The position numbers were made by a program, and so were the translations under genes. From Deltaproteobacteria bacterium (GTDB taxonomy: Bacteria > Myxococcota > XYA12-FULL-58-9), in NCBI GenBank assembly GCA_016218825.1, contig JACRCV010000101.1, forward strand, positions 1-64,000: a stretch of 64,000 nucleotides of DNA. Direction: 5' to 3'. Below are positions 36,094 through 43,677 of the stretch, piece by piece; within the stretch, counting starts at the first letter, position 1; each line of letters opens with the position of its first letter. Below the pieces are notes generated by a model. That model was not told the DNA's origin. It made no database searches and was given only the letters and a program-made list of their open reading frames with translations.

Positions 36094-36410
36094 TGGACAC
36101 GCTGCACCGCTGGGGGCTCGCGCTCGTCGTGGCGGGCGTGCTCTTCGCCGGCCGCGGGGAGATCGCAGCCGCGATCCACGACGCCGCGCCGGACGCCACC
36201 GCGGGTGACCTCGCGCGGATCGCGCTCCTGCTCGGGTTCGCGGCCTTCGGCTGGTACCACTGGAGCCATCGCGACGAAGCAGAACGACGCCGCGAACGCG
36301 CCGAGGACATCCGGCGGCTGCCTCGCCGTCGAGCACTGCCCCCACCGCCCGGCGGCGGTGCGCCCCCACCCGACCCGCCCGCCGATGCGCACGCGAACGG
36401 GGAACCATAG
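36093..36410 (+). CDS. Small membrane protein of the E2-JAMM operon
   Basis: 105 residues, starting on the A of the JAMM stop codon (TGATG). It has two probable membrane segments: WGLALVVAGVLFAGRGEI (~6-23) and LARIALLLGFAAFGWYHW (~38-55). A basic and Pro-rich cytoplasmic tail follows (RRRERAEDIRRLPRR, then PPPPGGGAPPP). No family is recognised. Its place between the membrane-tethered JAMM protein and a VirD4-like ATPase suggests it helps assemble these at the membrane, but that is inference from gene order. Confidence 0.7.
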   Translation: MDTLHRWGLALVVAGVLFAGRGEIAAAIHDAAPDATAGDLARIALLLGFAAFGWYHWSHRDEAERRRERAEDIRRLPRRRALPPPPGGGAPPPDPPADAHANGEP

Positions 36411-36428
36411 GCATTGAGGGAGGTTTCT

Positions 36429-38075
36429 ATGAGCGACTGGTGGCGTGGCCAGCGTCGGCTCCTCGGCAACGACGAGGCGGCTGCGCAGAGGGCGGAGCGG
36501 GCGGCGCTCGCCCGCGTGACCGCGGTGCCCCTCGTGGATCCGCGGTTCCACGCGGAGATGGCGCAGCTCGCGGCACGCCCCCGCGAGGCGATCACACTCG
36601 GCACTGCGACCGCCGATCCCCGCGTCATGGTGCGCGTCCCGACCAACGAAGCCGGCCTCGGCGGCCACACCGTGGTGCTCGGCGGGAGCGGCACCGGCAA
36701 GACCATGCTCGCGCTCGCGCTCGCGCGTGAGCGCCTTCGACGGTTCGCCCGCGACCCCGACGGCGAGGGCTTCTACGCGCACGACCACAAGGCCGAGTTC
36801 GTGCCCCTGCTGTGCGAGGTCATCGGCGAGCTCGTCGACGAACTCCCGAAGGCCGAGGCGCGTCGCCTCCTCGATCGCCTCGTCGTCATCAACCCGTTCT
36901 CGACGGAGGCGCTCATCCCCTTCCAGATCCTGAAAGCCGAGCCCGGCGTCGCGCCCGAGCTGCAGGCCTTCGAGGCGACGACGCTCGTCAACCGCCTGGG
37001 CGGCGCCGCGTGCGGCGTGAATCAGGACGACTTCCTCTACAAGGGCCTGCTCGCGTGCGTGACGCTCAACATCTCGATGCCGGAGTTCGCGCGCCTGCTC
37101 GACCGCCCCGCCGAGTTCTGCGCGCTCGCGGCGCAGTGCCCGTCGGCCGAGGCGCGCTCGTACTTCGCCGGGGGCGTGCGCGTCACGGCCGCCGCCCTCC
37201 AGGGCCTGCGGGCGCGTATCGACCGCCTGCTCCGACTCCCCGCGACGCGGCAGATGCTCGGCGCGAAGGACTCGCTGCCCCTCCGCAGACTCATGACGTC
37301 GCACGTCATCCTCGTCAACGACGGCGCCCCGCCGCTGGGCTGCGAGGACATCGGCGCCTTCTGGCGCGGGCTCCTCGCGCTCAAGTTCACCCGCGCGATC
37401 TTCGAGCGGGCGCCTGAGGAGGTCGCGCGCCCAGTCGCGGCCTTCATCGACGAGTGGCAGGAGGGGCTCGCCGCCGGGGGCGACATCGCGGACCACTACG
37501 AGCGCGTGCTCAGCATGGCGCGCTCACGCGGGGTGTTCCTGACGCTGATCTCGCAGTCGCTCGCGGGCGCCGCCAAGGTCTCGGCGTCGCTCCCGAAGGT
37601 CGTCGCGACCAACACCAACACGCAGATCCTCTTCCGGGCGTCGATCGAGGACGCCCGCGCCATGGCCCACATACTCCCTGTGACCGGGCGCGCGCCGCGT
37701 CCGGCGGGGCTCCCGTGGGAGGGGCGCGCCCGCTCGCCGTACCTCACGCCGCAGGAGGAGTTGCAAGCCCGGATCGAGGAGGCCGCGTCGCTCCCCGACC
37801 GGACGTTCTACCTCTGGAACCGGCGTCGACCGTACCGCGCGGTCCTCGCGCAATCGGTGGACGTCACGATCCGGCGAACCGTGATGCGCGCCGCGGACCT
37901 CGCGTGGCGGCTCCGCAACGGCGCCCTCGCGGTCCCCGTCGACGACCTCCGCGCGACGGAGCCGCAGCCGCCGGAGGGAACGTTCCGCGTGGTGTCGCCC
38001 GACGAGGCCGACCCTCCCGCCGTCGCGGCGTGGCCGTCGCGCCGCCCGCGCCGGGGTGGTCCACGCGGCCCGTGA
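36429..38075 (+). CDS. VirD4/HerA-like P-loop ATPase
   Basis: 548 residues from an ATG with GGGAGG five bases upstream. Walker A is VLGGSGTGKTMLA (~85-95) and Walker B is VAAFIDEWQEGL (~337), followed by SRGVFLTLISQSLAGA and TNTNTQILFRASIEDA, typical of the motif order in type IV coupling/TraG-like ATPases. No N-terminal transmembrane helices are present, unlike classical VirD4. The gene follows the E2-like/JAMM/membrane cluster by 18 bases on the same strand. It may pump DNA in conjugation, or be the motor of a defence complex. A second HerA-type ATPase is encoded at 52615-53952. Confidence 0.82.
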   Translation: MSDWWRGQRRLLGNDEAAAQRAERAALARVTAVPLVDPRFHAEMAQLAARPREAITLGTATADPRVMVRVPTNEAGLGGHTVVLGGSGTGKTMLALALARERLRRFARDPDGEGFYAHDHKAEFVPLLCEVIGELVDELPKAEARRLLDRLVVINPFSTEALIPFQILKAEPGVAPELQAFEATTLVNRLGGAACGVNQDDFLYKGLLACVTLNISMPEFARLLDRPAEFCALAAQCPSAEARSYFAGGVRVTAAALQGLRARIDRLLRLPATRQMLGAKDSLPLRRLMTSHVILVNDGAPPLGCEDIGAFWRGLLALKFTRAIFERAPEEVARPVAAFIDEWQEGLAAGGDIADHYERVLSMARSRGVFLTLISQSLAGAAKVSASLPKVVATNTNTQILFRASIEDARAMAHILPVTGRAPRPAGLPWEGRARSPYLTPQEELQARIEEAASLPDRTFYLWNRRRPYRAVLAQSVDVTIRRTVMRAADLAWRLRNGALAVPVDDLRATEPQPPEGTFRVVSPDEADPPAVAAWPSRRPRRGGPRGP

Positions 38076-38255
38076 GGGCGTCCCGGGAGTAGTCCCGGAG
38101 AGGGCTCGCGTCGGGCGCCACGCCCCCCGCGCGCCGCGCCATCCACGATGTGGAGGCCACCATCCACCAGGAGCAGCCAACGCGGAGCGAGCAATCCTTG
38201 CGGTGCGAGTTCGATCGGGTACCGGACCCAATCCTCACCCTTCACCTCGCACCCT

Positions 38256-38408
38256 ATGAACAACTCCATGCTCTGCAACGTCCTCGGCGAGATCTCGCCC
38301 TGGAGCTCGCAACTCATCCCGCCGCTCGGACTCCTCGTGCTCGTCTACGTCCTCATCCGCCCCCGGCGCCGCTCGGCGCGGTACTGGTCTGCCTGGCGCA
38401 GGCGCTGA
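38256..38408 (+). CDS. Possible small membrane protein
   Basis: 50 residues, beginning MNNSMLCNVLGEISPWSSQ. It has one clear membrane segment (LIPPLGLLVLVYVLI) followed by a very basic tail (RPRRRSARYWSAWRRR), a positive-inside pattern. There is no good ribosome-binding site. The AT-richer codons at the start differ from the surrounding sequence. It could be a real single-pass peptide; the evidence is only composition. The 180 bases before it contain a short palindrome (CCGGGAGTAGTCCCGG) just after the ATPase stop. Confidence 0.35.
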   Translation: MNNSMLCNVLGEISPWSSQLIPPLGLLVLVYVLIRPRRRSARYWSAWRRR

Positions 38409-38829
38409 ACCGCGCTGCCTCGGCGTTTGCGGCGCGGCCCGGGCCGGAGCGGAGGCGCTGCGCGGCGCGCGTGGGTGCGGCCCGGGTCGGGATCGCCCGA
38501 CCGGGCGGGACGGTTCTACGCGGCACGCCACGGCGAGTGGAGCCCGCATCGGGCTACGCGATGCGGAGCCTCACGCGTCGCAGGAAGAGCCACGCGGGCG
38601 TCGGTGGCCCGCTGATGGACGGTGCCTTCACGCGGAGGCCGACCGGGGTCGTGGGTCCGGAGCCCCGACGACCTCGCACCGCCAGGACCCGCTCTCCCCG
38701 CCACGCCACGGGCGACCGCGCGAGAGACCGCGTCCAAGAGCGCCCCAGGCGCCGCAGCAGCGGCTTGACGGCCCCGGTCGCGCCCCGCGCCCTTTTCCAC
38801 GACGCACCCCCGACACCACGAGGTCACCC
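38409..38829. other. Intergenic region with no recognised gene
   Basis: Very GC-rich sequence. Long open frames exist on both strands but are Arg/Gly/Pro-rich and repetitive, as expected from chance in such DNA. No promoter, terminator or RNA structure could be identified. Confidence 0.4.
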
Positions 38830-39156
38830 ATGAAGGGCTTCTCCACCCCCACGCCAGCGCGCATCGTCGTCGCTGTTCTGCTCCTGCCCGTCTTCGCGCT
38901 CTACGGCCTCTACGTCGCCCTGGTCGAGGCCGCCGCGCTCGTCGCGGGCCTCGGTCGATCGCGCGCCGCGCACGCCGACACGCTCCACTGCCCGCACGGC
39001 CACCCCAACGCCACCGTCGGGCGGTTCGCCTGCGCGAGCTGCCACGCCACCTACCTCGGCTGGGTCGGGCGCTGCGCGATCTGCGGCGCAGGCGCGGGGT
39101 GGGTGCCGTGCGAGGTCTGCGACGTGAGCATCCCGCTGCCCTGGGAGCGGCCGTGA
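38830..39156 (+). CDS. Membrane protein with zinc-ribbon domain
   Basis: 108 residues. One transmembrane helix (IVVAVLLLPVFALYGLYVAL, ~12-31) is followed by two zinc-ribbon-like units: CPHGHPN...FACASCHATY and CAICGAG...CEVCDVSI. The ATG at 38830 follows a CGAGGTCACCC sequence with a weak ribosome site. It overlaps the replication-relaxation gene by 4 bases (GTGA), so the two form an operon. A membrane-anchored zinc-binding adaptor is the simplest reading; I know no family name. Confidence 0.7.
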   Translation: MKGFSTPTPARIVVAVLLLPVFALYGLYVALVEAAALVAGLGRSRAAHADTLHCPHGHPNATVGRFACASCHATYLGWVGRCAICGAGAGWVPCEVCDVSIPLPWERP

Positions 39157-39989
39157 CGGCGGCACGGGTGAAGCGCGGGCTCCCTCGGGCCGCGCCGCGG
39201 TCGATTCTCAATGAGCGCCACTACGACGCGCTCGAGAGGATCCAGTGGGCGCGCTTCCTCTCGACCGGGCAGGTGAGGCGCAGCGCACCCTACCCCTCGG
39301 ACCGGACGGCGCAGAGGGGTCTGCGCGGACTGCTCGACCACCGACTCGTGAGCGCGCACCTCCAGGGCGAGGCGCTCCAGCGGGAAACCGTGTTCACGGT
39401 CACGGCGCGGGGACTCGAGGCGCTAGCCGCGGCGGTCCGGCTCGAAGGCCCGCTTCCCCCGCCGACGCGCATCCCGCGACCCCAGAAGCTCCGACACGCG
39501 CTCGCCATCCGCGACGTCTTCTGCGCGTACCTCGTCGCCGAGCGCGAGGGCCACCTCGACCTCGTGGACTTCCACTTCGACAGCGACCTCGCGGGCGACG
39601 CGCGCTTCCAGGCCGCGGGCCTCGTCCCCGACGCCGTCGTCGTGACCGAGCGCGGCGGCGGGCGGACGACGGCCGGGATCGAGGTGGACCTCGGCACCGA
39701 GCCCACACGCGTGCTGCGCGACAAGTTCGACCGCTGGCGCCAGATTCTGTCGGCGGCCACCGTCGCGGCGGCGGCCGCCCCGACGACGCTTATCGTGACC
39801 GCGGCGCGCCCGACGCGACGGGCCACGATCCAGCGCCTCGTCGAGGACGCGGGCGTGGGGGCCGTGACGAAGGTCGTGCTCGCAACCGAGCTGCCCGGTC
39901 TGCTCCGGGCGGACGTTGCGGATGCGCCGACGCCGCCCGAGGCGCGAGCCGCGCCCGAGGATGCTCCCGTGCGCTTCCGCGTGCTGTAG
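39153..39989 (+). CDS. Replication-relaxation family protein (copy 1)
   Basis: 278 residues from a GTG overlapping the previous stop. The N-terminus is a winged-helix domain (LERIQWARFLSTGQVRRSA, AQRGLRGLLDHRLVSAHL, FTVTARGLEALAAA). The second half has the nuclease-like core of the family: LRHALAIRDVFCAYL, GLVPDAVVVTERG, TAGIEVDLGTEPT and RDKFDRWRQIL. Such proteins are found on plasmids and integrative elements, often next to TraG/HerA-like ATPases, as here. They are thought to assist replication or mobilisation; direct evidence of enzymatic activity is lacking. A second copy is at 54137-54976. Confidence 0.75.
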   Translation: MTAARVKRGLPRAAPRSILNERHYDALERIQWARFLSTGQVRRSAPYPSDRTAQRGLRGLLDHRLVSAHLQGEALQRETVFTVTARGLEALAAAVRLEGPLPPPTRIPRPQKLRHALAIRDVFCAYLVAEREGHLDLVDFHFDSDLAGDARFQAAGLVPDAVVVTERGGGRTTAGIEVDLGTEPTRVLRDKFDRWRQILSAATVAAAAAPTTLIVTAARPTRRATIQRLVEDAGVGAVTKVVLATELPGLLRADVADAPTPPEARAAPEDAPVRFRVL

Positions 39990-40069
39990 GCGCTCCGAAC
40001 GAGCACGGTGATCCTATCGACGGGAGTGGGGCAGTCGCGCCTTGCGTGCCCTCGCGGCGCGAAAAATCA

Positions 40070-40888
40070 ATGAATAACAATCAGTTGCCACCGGCAAGAC
40101 ACATGGCAAGGCGCGAGCTCTTGAATTCTTGCCACGGGTCGGACGACACTCCGGCCGTGGACGACGCCATCACCGAACGCCGGGCCATTGGAGAGCGGGT
40201 GGACCAGCTTCTCTCGGAGAAGGTGCCGCCCTGGACGCGGGCTCACCTCGCGCGCGAGAGCGGCGTACCGGAGTCGACGATCTCTCGGGTCAGCAACGGC
40301 GTGCGTGCGCCGACGATCGAGGTGATCGAGGCCATCGCGAAGGCTCTCGGCATGTCCGCGGCGCAGCTCGTCGCCGGCACGGACTCCGAGGACCGCCTCG
40401 CGGAGGCCGAGCGTCTCGTGCGCCGCGCCGACTACGAGGCGATGCGCGCGAAGATGATCGAGTTCGAACGGAGGGCCAACGACCTCGACTCGATCGCCGC
40501 CCAGACGCGCGAGGCGCTCGAACAGGAACGCGCGCGCTCGCGGCAACTTCGCGAGGACGCCGCGCGGCTGACCCTGGAGCGTGATGACGCCCGACGCGAG
40601 GCCGACGCCCACGAGGCCGAGGCGCACCGGCTGCGGTTCGGACTCGAGCGTGCGGTGGTGGAGATCACCGAGCTCCGCCGACAGCTCAAGGAGGTGTCCG
40701 ACGCCGTCGAGTCGACGCGGCGCACGGGCCGCATCGCGGCAGTGCTCGCGGGCATCGCCGCGATCCCGGTCATCGCCACGGTGAGCGACTTCCTCCGGGA
40801 TGACGACGAAGCCCCGCCGCCCCCAGCCCGCGAGGACGCGGCGGGGCGCCCCCGACCAACGCGATCCCGCAAGCGATCGCAGCGGTGA
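40070..40888 (+). CDS. XRE-type HTH protein with coiled coil and membrane segment
   Basis: 272 residues from the ATG at 40070; an ATG at 40103 (MARRELLNS) is an alternative. Residues ~45-100 form a Cro/C1-type helix-turn-helix (LARESGVPESTISRVSNGVR, followed by IEAIAKALGMSAAQL). A long coiled coil follows (~105-215: REALEQERARSRQLREDAA). Near the end is a probable membrane helix (IAAVLAGIAAIPVIATV). A DNA-binding protein anchored to the membrane could tether DNA or act as a regulator. It lies at the end of the ATPase/replication-relaxation gene group, 80 bases downstream. Confidence 0.75.
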   Translation: MNNNQLPPARHMARRELLNSCHGSDDTPAVDDAITERRAIGERVDQLLSEKVPPWTRAHLARESGVPESTISRVSNGVRAPTIEVIEAIAKALGMSAAQLVAGTDSEDRLAEAERLVRRADYEAMRAKMIEFERRANDLDSIAAQTREALEQERARSRQLREDAARLTLERDDARREADAHEAEAHRLRFGLERAVVEITELRRQLKEVSDAVESTRRTGRIAAVLAGIAAIPVIATVSDFLRDDDEAPPPPAREDAAGRPRPTRSRKRSQR

Positions 40889-40923
40889 CCCGAACCCAAG
40901 CTTGCAGCAGGGAGCACTGGACC

Positions 40924-41250
40924 ATGGCCCGATTCAGCGACCCCCTCCACCCCCGGCACGCGGCCGCGCGCTTCGCGTACCGCGCCGGCAACTACATCCT
41001 CCACTTCGACGACGGGACGGCGTACTCCGGGCGCCAGAGCCCGAGCTCGGACCGCATCGGCAAGCACCTGCGCCGCCACGGTCCGTCGCTCGTCGCGGTG
41101 CAGATCATGATGGACCACGCCGACGACCCGTGCCGGCGCGCGGCGCGCGAGAAGGCTGCGGTGCGCGCCCTGCGCGCCGACCTGATCCCCGTCCGCAACC
41201 GCGTGACCCCCTCTACGCCGCGCCTGTGTGTCGGCGCTCACGAAAAGTGA
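40924..41250 (+). CDS. Small hypothetical protein whose 3' end is interrupted by the IS
   Basis: 108 residues as read, starting MARFSDPLHPRHAAARFAY. The core (YILHFDDGTAYSGRQSPSSD, RHGPSLVAVQIMMDHADDPC) is compact and likely soluble. The last six codons come from the IS left end. If the IS and one copy of the 8-base target duplication are removed, the frame continues at 43371 as CLRLPNGW and stop, so the original protein would have ended at 43391. The insertion thus changed only the last residues and may not have inactivated the gene. No function is recognised. Confidence 0.6.
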   Translation: MARFSDPLHPRHAAARFAYRAGNYILHFDDGTAYSGRQSPSSDRIGKHLRRHGPSLVAVQIMMDHADDPCRRAAREKAAVRALRADLIPVRNRVTPSTPRLCVGAHEK

Positions 41251-41280
41251 CCCACCTGTGCTCGCGAGAAGTGACCTACA
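41229..41280 (+). repeat. Left terminal inverted repeat of the IS
   Basis: It begins TGTCGGCGCTCACGAAAAG and continues with TGACCCACC, then a second unit TGCTCGCGAGAAGTGACC. It aligns over ~50 bases with the reverse complement of 43311-43362. The two-unit structure is what an IS21-type transposase and its ATPase partner would bind. Confidence 0.85.
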
Positions 41281-41513
41281 CCGCGGAGCACGTTTCCGAT
41301 CCGATCTTCCCCCCTTGTTGAAGACTCTGCGCGGGGTGGAGGGAGGCATCTCAGGATGGACGTCTCGCCGCGGGGGCGACCGTCGTCGTCACGGGGAGGT
41401 CAACGGGATGTCGGTGGACGTCGGCGGGCCGGTCGAGCGACCGGGCGTCGAGGCGGCACCGTGTCGGTGCCGGGGAGGGTGGGGGTGTCGAGGCGGGCCG
41501 ACGAGGGCCGGGT

Positions 41514-42248
41514 CTACGGCTCGGGCGAGCGGAGCGAGTCGCCCGCGATGCGGATCGTGGTGCAGCGGTGGCGCAGGCGGTCGAGCAACGCGCCGACCAT
41601 CTCCTTGCGGCCGAGGAAGTCGTACCAGGCGTCGTACTCGAGGTTCGTGGTGATGACCGTCGAGTGACGGTTGTAGCGCTCCTCCATCAGCTTGAAGAAG
41701 AGGTTGGTCTGCTCGGGGCGCAGGTTCAAGTAGCCCATTTCATCGATCAGCAAGACGTCGAGTCGCGCGAGGTGATCGAGGAGCTTGCGCGACGAGCGGT
41801 CGGCCATCGAGGTGTACAGCTCGTCGAAGAGGTCCTGCGCCTTGACGAAGAGGCAGCGGTAGCCGTTCTCCAAGGCCTTCAGCAGAATCGAGGAGGCGAT
41901 CCCGGTCTTGCCCGTGCCCGTGGGGCCGATGAGCACGACGTTGCGGTGCTGGGCGATGAAGTCCAGCTCCGCGAGCTGCTTGACCGAGTCGGCGGGCACC
42001 CCCAGCTGCCGCTCGAAGGGGAAGGTCTCCAGCGTCCAGCGCTCGGGGATCTTCGCACGGCGGATGCGCGCGACGACCCGCTGCTCGCGCTGCGCATCGA
42101 CCTCCTCGCGCAGCAGCCCCACGAGGAAATCGCGGTAGCTCGCGTGGGTCTTCTCGGCGCGCGCGAGGTCGCGCTCCAGGATGGAGGCGACGCGCCGGAG
42201 CCGGAGCGTCGCGAGCAGTTGATCGAGTTCGTCATCCGAGCGTTTCAT
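41514..42248 (-). CDS. istB: IstB-like ATP-binding protein
   Basis: 244 residues. IstB is the AAA+ partner that loads the IS21 transposase onto target DNA. Signatures: Walker A VLIGPTGTGKTGIA, Walker B LDVLLIDEMGYLNL, then VITTNLEYDAWYDFLG and GALLDRLRHRCTTIRI. The N-terminal helical region (LLATLRLRRVASILERDLAR) is also typical. The ATG at 42248 has a strong ribosome site (GGGGAGGTGACG). The frame is open further upstream and runs without a stop into the ParB-like domain, so a fused 402-residue product is possible. Elsewhere it pairs with istA, which is missing here. Confidence 0.88.
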   Translation of the reverse strand: MKRSDDELDQLLATLRLRRVASILERDLARAEKTHASYRDFLVGLLREEVDAQREQRVVARIRRAKIPERWTLETFPFERQLGVPADSVKQLAELDFIAQHRNVVLIGPTGTGKTGIASSILLKALENGYRCLFVKAQDLFDELYTSMADRSSRKLLDHLARLDVLLIDEMGYLNLRPEQTNLFFKLMEERYNRHSTVITTNLEYDAWYDFLGRKEMVGALLDRLRHRCTTIRIAGDSLRSPEP

Positions 42249-42722
42249 CGTCACCTCCCCGGTCGGGGTCGTCGGGTGCGAGGCGGAAGTACGTCGCCCC
42301 GAGCGTTCGCAAGGCCATGGTCGGGCCAGGCGCCGACAGACCCAACTCGCCGTGCGGCCCATGCGCCGACCGAGCTCGCGCTGCCCCAGCCCGTGCGGGC
42401 CGAGGAGCTCGCGCACCAGCCAGGCCTCCTCGAGAGCCTCGAGGCGGCGCCCGCCCGCGAGCCGCCACGCGCGCATCATCGCCTCGACCTCGTCGCACCC
42501 GAGGTCCATCGCCGCGACGGCGTCGCGCCCGAGCGAGCGAAGTGCCCGCACGCGGCGGTAGCCGTCCACCAGCACGAAGCCCGTGGCGGAGTCGGCGAAG
42601 ACCAGCACGGGGTGCCGCTGCCCCTCCGCGAGCAGCGATGCGGTGAGCCGCGCCTCGCGCGCCGGATCGCGGAGGCGAAGTGCCTCGTAGCGCAGCTCGA
42701 TCTGGTGGTGCTCCAACTCCAT
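42249..42722 (-). CDS. ParB-like nuclease domain, N-terminal part, in frame with IstB
   Basis: About 158 codons from an ATG at 42722 (MELEHHQIELRYEALRLRDP). RLTASLLAEGQRHPVLVFAD, VLVDGYRRVRALRSLG and the HTH-like QRELGRRMGRTASWVCRRLA are the ParB N-terminal fold followed by the start of the KorB-type HTH domain. The rest of a ParB protein is missing. After RRLA the sequence loses ParB character and runs in frame into IstB. A neighbouring frame ends in a stop right at the IstB start, so a frameshift or deletion may have fused two formerly overlapping genes. The role in transposition is unknown; ParB proteins bind and slide on specific DNA. Confidence 0.7.
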
Positions 42723-42738
42723 GGAAACGCCGAGAACG

Positions 42739-43230
42739 CTACGGATCTCGTCTCGCCGAGGCGATCGTGTCTCGCGGGGGGTGCGGGGGAAGTCCCGCCG
42801 ATTCCCGTGTGCTCTCCACGGGTTGAGAAGGCATCTCGTCTCGTCGGGAGTCGGGGCGGACTTCCGCCGATTGCCGCGTGGTATCAACGAGTTGAGCGAG
42901 GATCTCGTCTCGCAGGCCCTGGGCGATCCGTCGCAGGCACTGGCGAAGCACGCGCGCCGCGAGCACGCCGAGCAGCGCATCGACGGCGCCCCACTGGATG
43001 CAGGCGGTCGGGTCTCTCGAGGCGGGCGCGGGCGTCGCGGGGGTCGCGATGCGCGAGGCCACGCGGTCGTCGCGAAGAGAGCCGTCGTTACGGCGGTGCC
43101 AGTCCTTGCAAGAGCGCCGGTGCCGCTCGCGCTGACAGGCGACGCTCCCGCAGCAACGCTGACGCGCGCCGACGCGGGGGTGGGGCTGGAACCAGCGACG
43201 ACAGATCGGGCAGGGGCGACGAGGGGTCAC
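42739..43230 (-). CDS. Zinc-ribbon protein of the IS, with 23-residue repeats
   Basis: 163 residues. The Cys/His cluster CPICRRWFQPHPRVGARQRC, then CGSVACQRERHRRSCKDWHR, is shared with the remnant element's protein at 32665-33297. This is a conserved small zinc-binding module, likely DNA-binding. The C-terminal third consists of 23-residue repeats starting RDE/RDT (copies at about 42763, 42832 and 42901 in DNA). It is the first gene after the right IS end and precedes the ParB-like gene by 17 bases. I know no named family; its conservation between two elements argues for a function in transposition or its control. Confidence 0.7.
   Translation of the reverse strand: MTPRRPCPICRRWFQPHPRVGARQRCCGSVACQRERHRRSCKDWHRRNDGSLRDDRVASRIATPATPAPASRDPTACIQWGAVDALLGVLAARVLRQCLRRIAQGLRDEILAQLVDTTRQSAEVRPDSRRDEMPSQPVESTRESAGLPPHPPRDTIASARRDP
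42744..42969. repeat. 69-base tandem repeats inside the IS zinc-ribbon gene
   Basis: Copies of GATCTCGTCTCG or variants start near 42763, 42832 and 42901, 69 bases apart, with an extra copy of the motif at 42744. The inner parts (CCGATT.CCG and GTTGAG) are less conserved than in the remnant's repeats. They encode 23-residue units. Same period and lead motif as at 32749-33024. Confidence 0.65.
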
Positions 43231-43310
43231 CCCCGGACCGAAGCGCGGGCCACCCGCCCCCGCCGACGGGGACCCTGCTCACCAGAAGTGACCCACCGGG
43301 GGGCCGATCG

Positions 43311-43362
43311 GGTGGGTCACTTCTCGTGAGCAGACCCGGGTCAAATCTCGCGAGCGCCGACA
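43311..43362 (-). repeat. Right terminal inverted repeat of the IS
   Basis: Read on the minus strand it begins TGTCGGCGCTCGCGAGATT, then TGACCCGGG and TGCTCACGAGAAGTGACC, matching the left end. Just inside it, 43275-43297 pairs almost perfectly (22 of 23) with 43311-43333. This makes a further inverted copy of the inner motif just upstream of the zinc-ribbon gene start, where it could also act as an operator. Confidence 0.85.
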
Positions 43363-43677
43363 CGCCTGTGCCTCAGGCTTCCGAACGGCTGGTGACCGGA
43401 TGTCCTGCCGAGCCTGATGGCCATCATTTTGACGTGTGTGGCCAACGTCGGCGGCTCCCACCGCACCCGACCGCGCTGTCCCGGCCACCGCCAGCGAGGG
43501 GGCCGCACGGGCGGTGCGGCGCCACCGGAACGACGGCCGCGGCGAGATCTGGTGCCCCTCCGGTGTCGGTGGAGCACCCCAGAGCTACGTCGGCGTCGCG
43601 ACGTAGAGGCCGTCCGAAGATAGCGAGCCTCTGCCGAAATTTTGGTGAACATACGCACAGGAGCATGCTCGGGAGAT
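43363..43677. promoter_or_regulatory. Upstream region of the wHTH gene, with an operator-like inverted repeat
   Basis: After the target duplication and the native end of the interrupted gene (stop near 43391) there is no gene. At 43584-43605 an inverted repeat CTACGTCG...CGACGTAG stands some 70-90 bases before the start of the large wHTH protein gene, which is a likely place for an operator. An AT-rich stretch (GAAATTTTGG) lies at 43636-43645. GGGAG at 43671-43675 is a good ribosome site for the ATG at 43678. Confidence 0.45.

Larger units (their letters stand above)
41229..43362. mobile_element. Complete IS of IS21-like organisation without a visible DDE transposase
   Basis: 2134 bases, flanked by a perfect 8-base target duplication CGCCTGTG (41221-41228 and 43363-43370). 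The ends are inverted repeats of about 50 bases starting TGTCGGCGCTC, each with a second inner copy of the motif GCTCrCGAGAAGTGACC. It carries on the minus strand a zinc-ribbon gene, a ParB-like N-terminal domain and an IstB-type ATPase. IS21 elements have TG/CA ends, multiple internal end repeats and 4-8 base duplications, which all fit. IstA, the DDE transposase of IS21, is absent. The element is therefore either non-autonomous or uses another enzyme. Confidence 0.88.
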
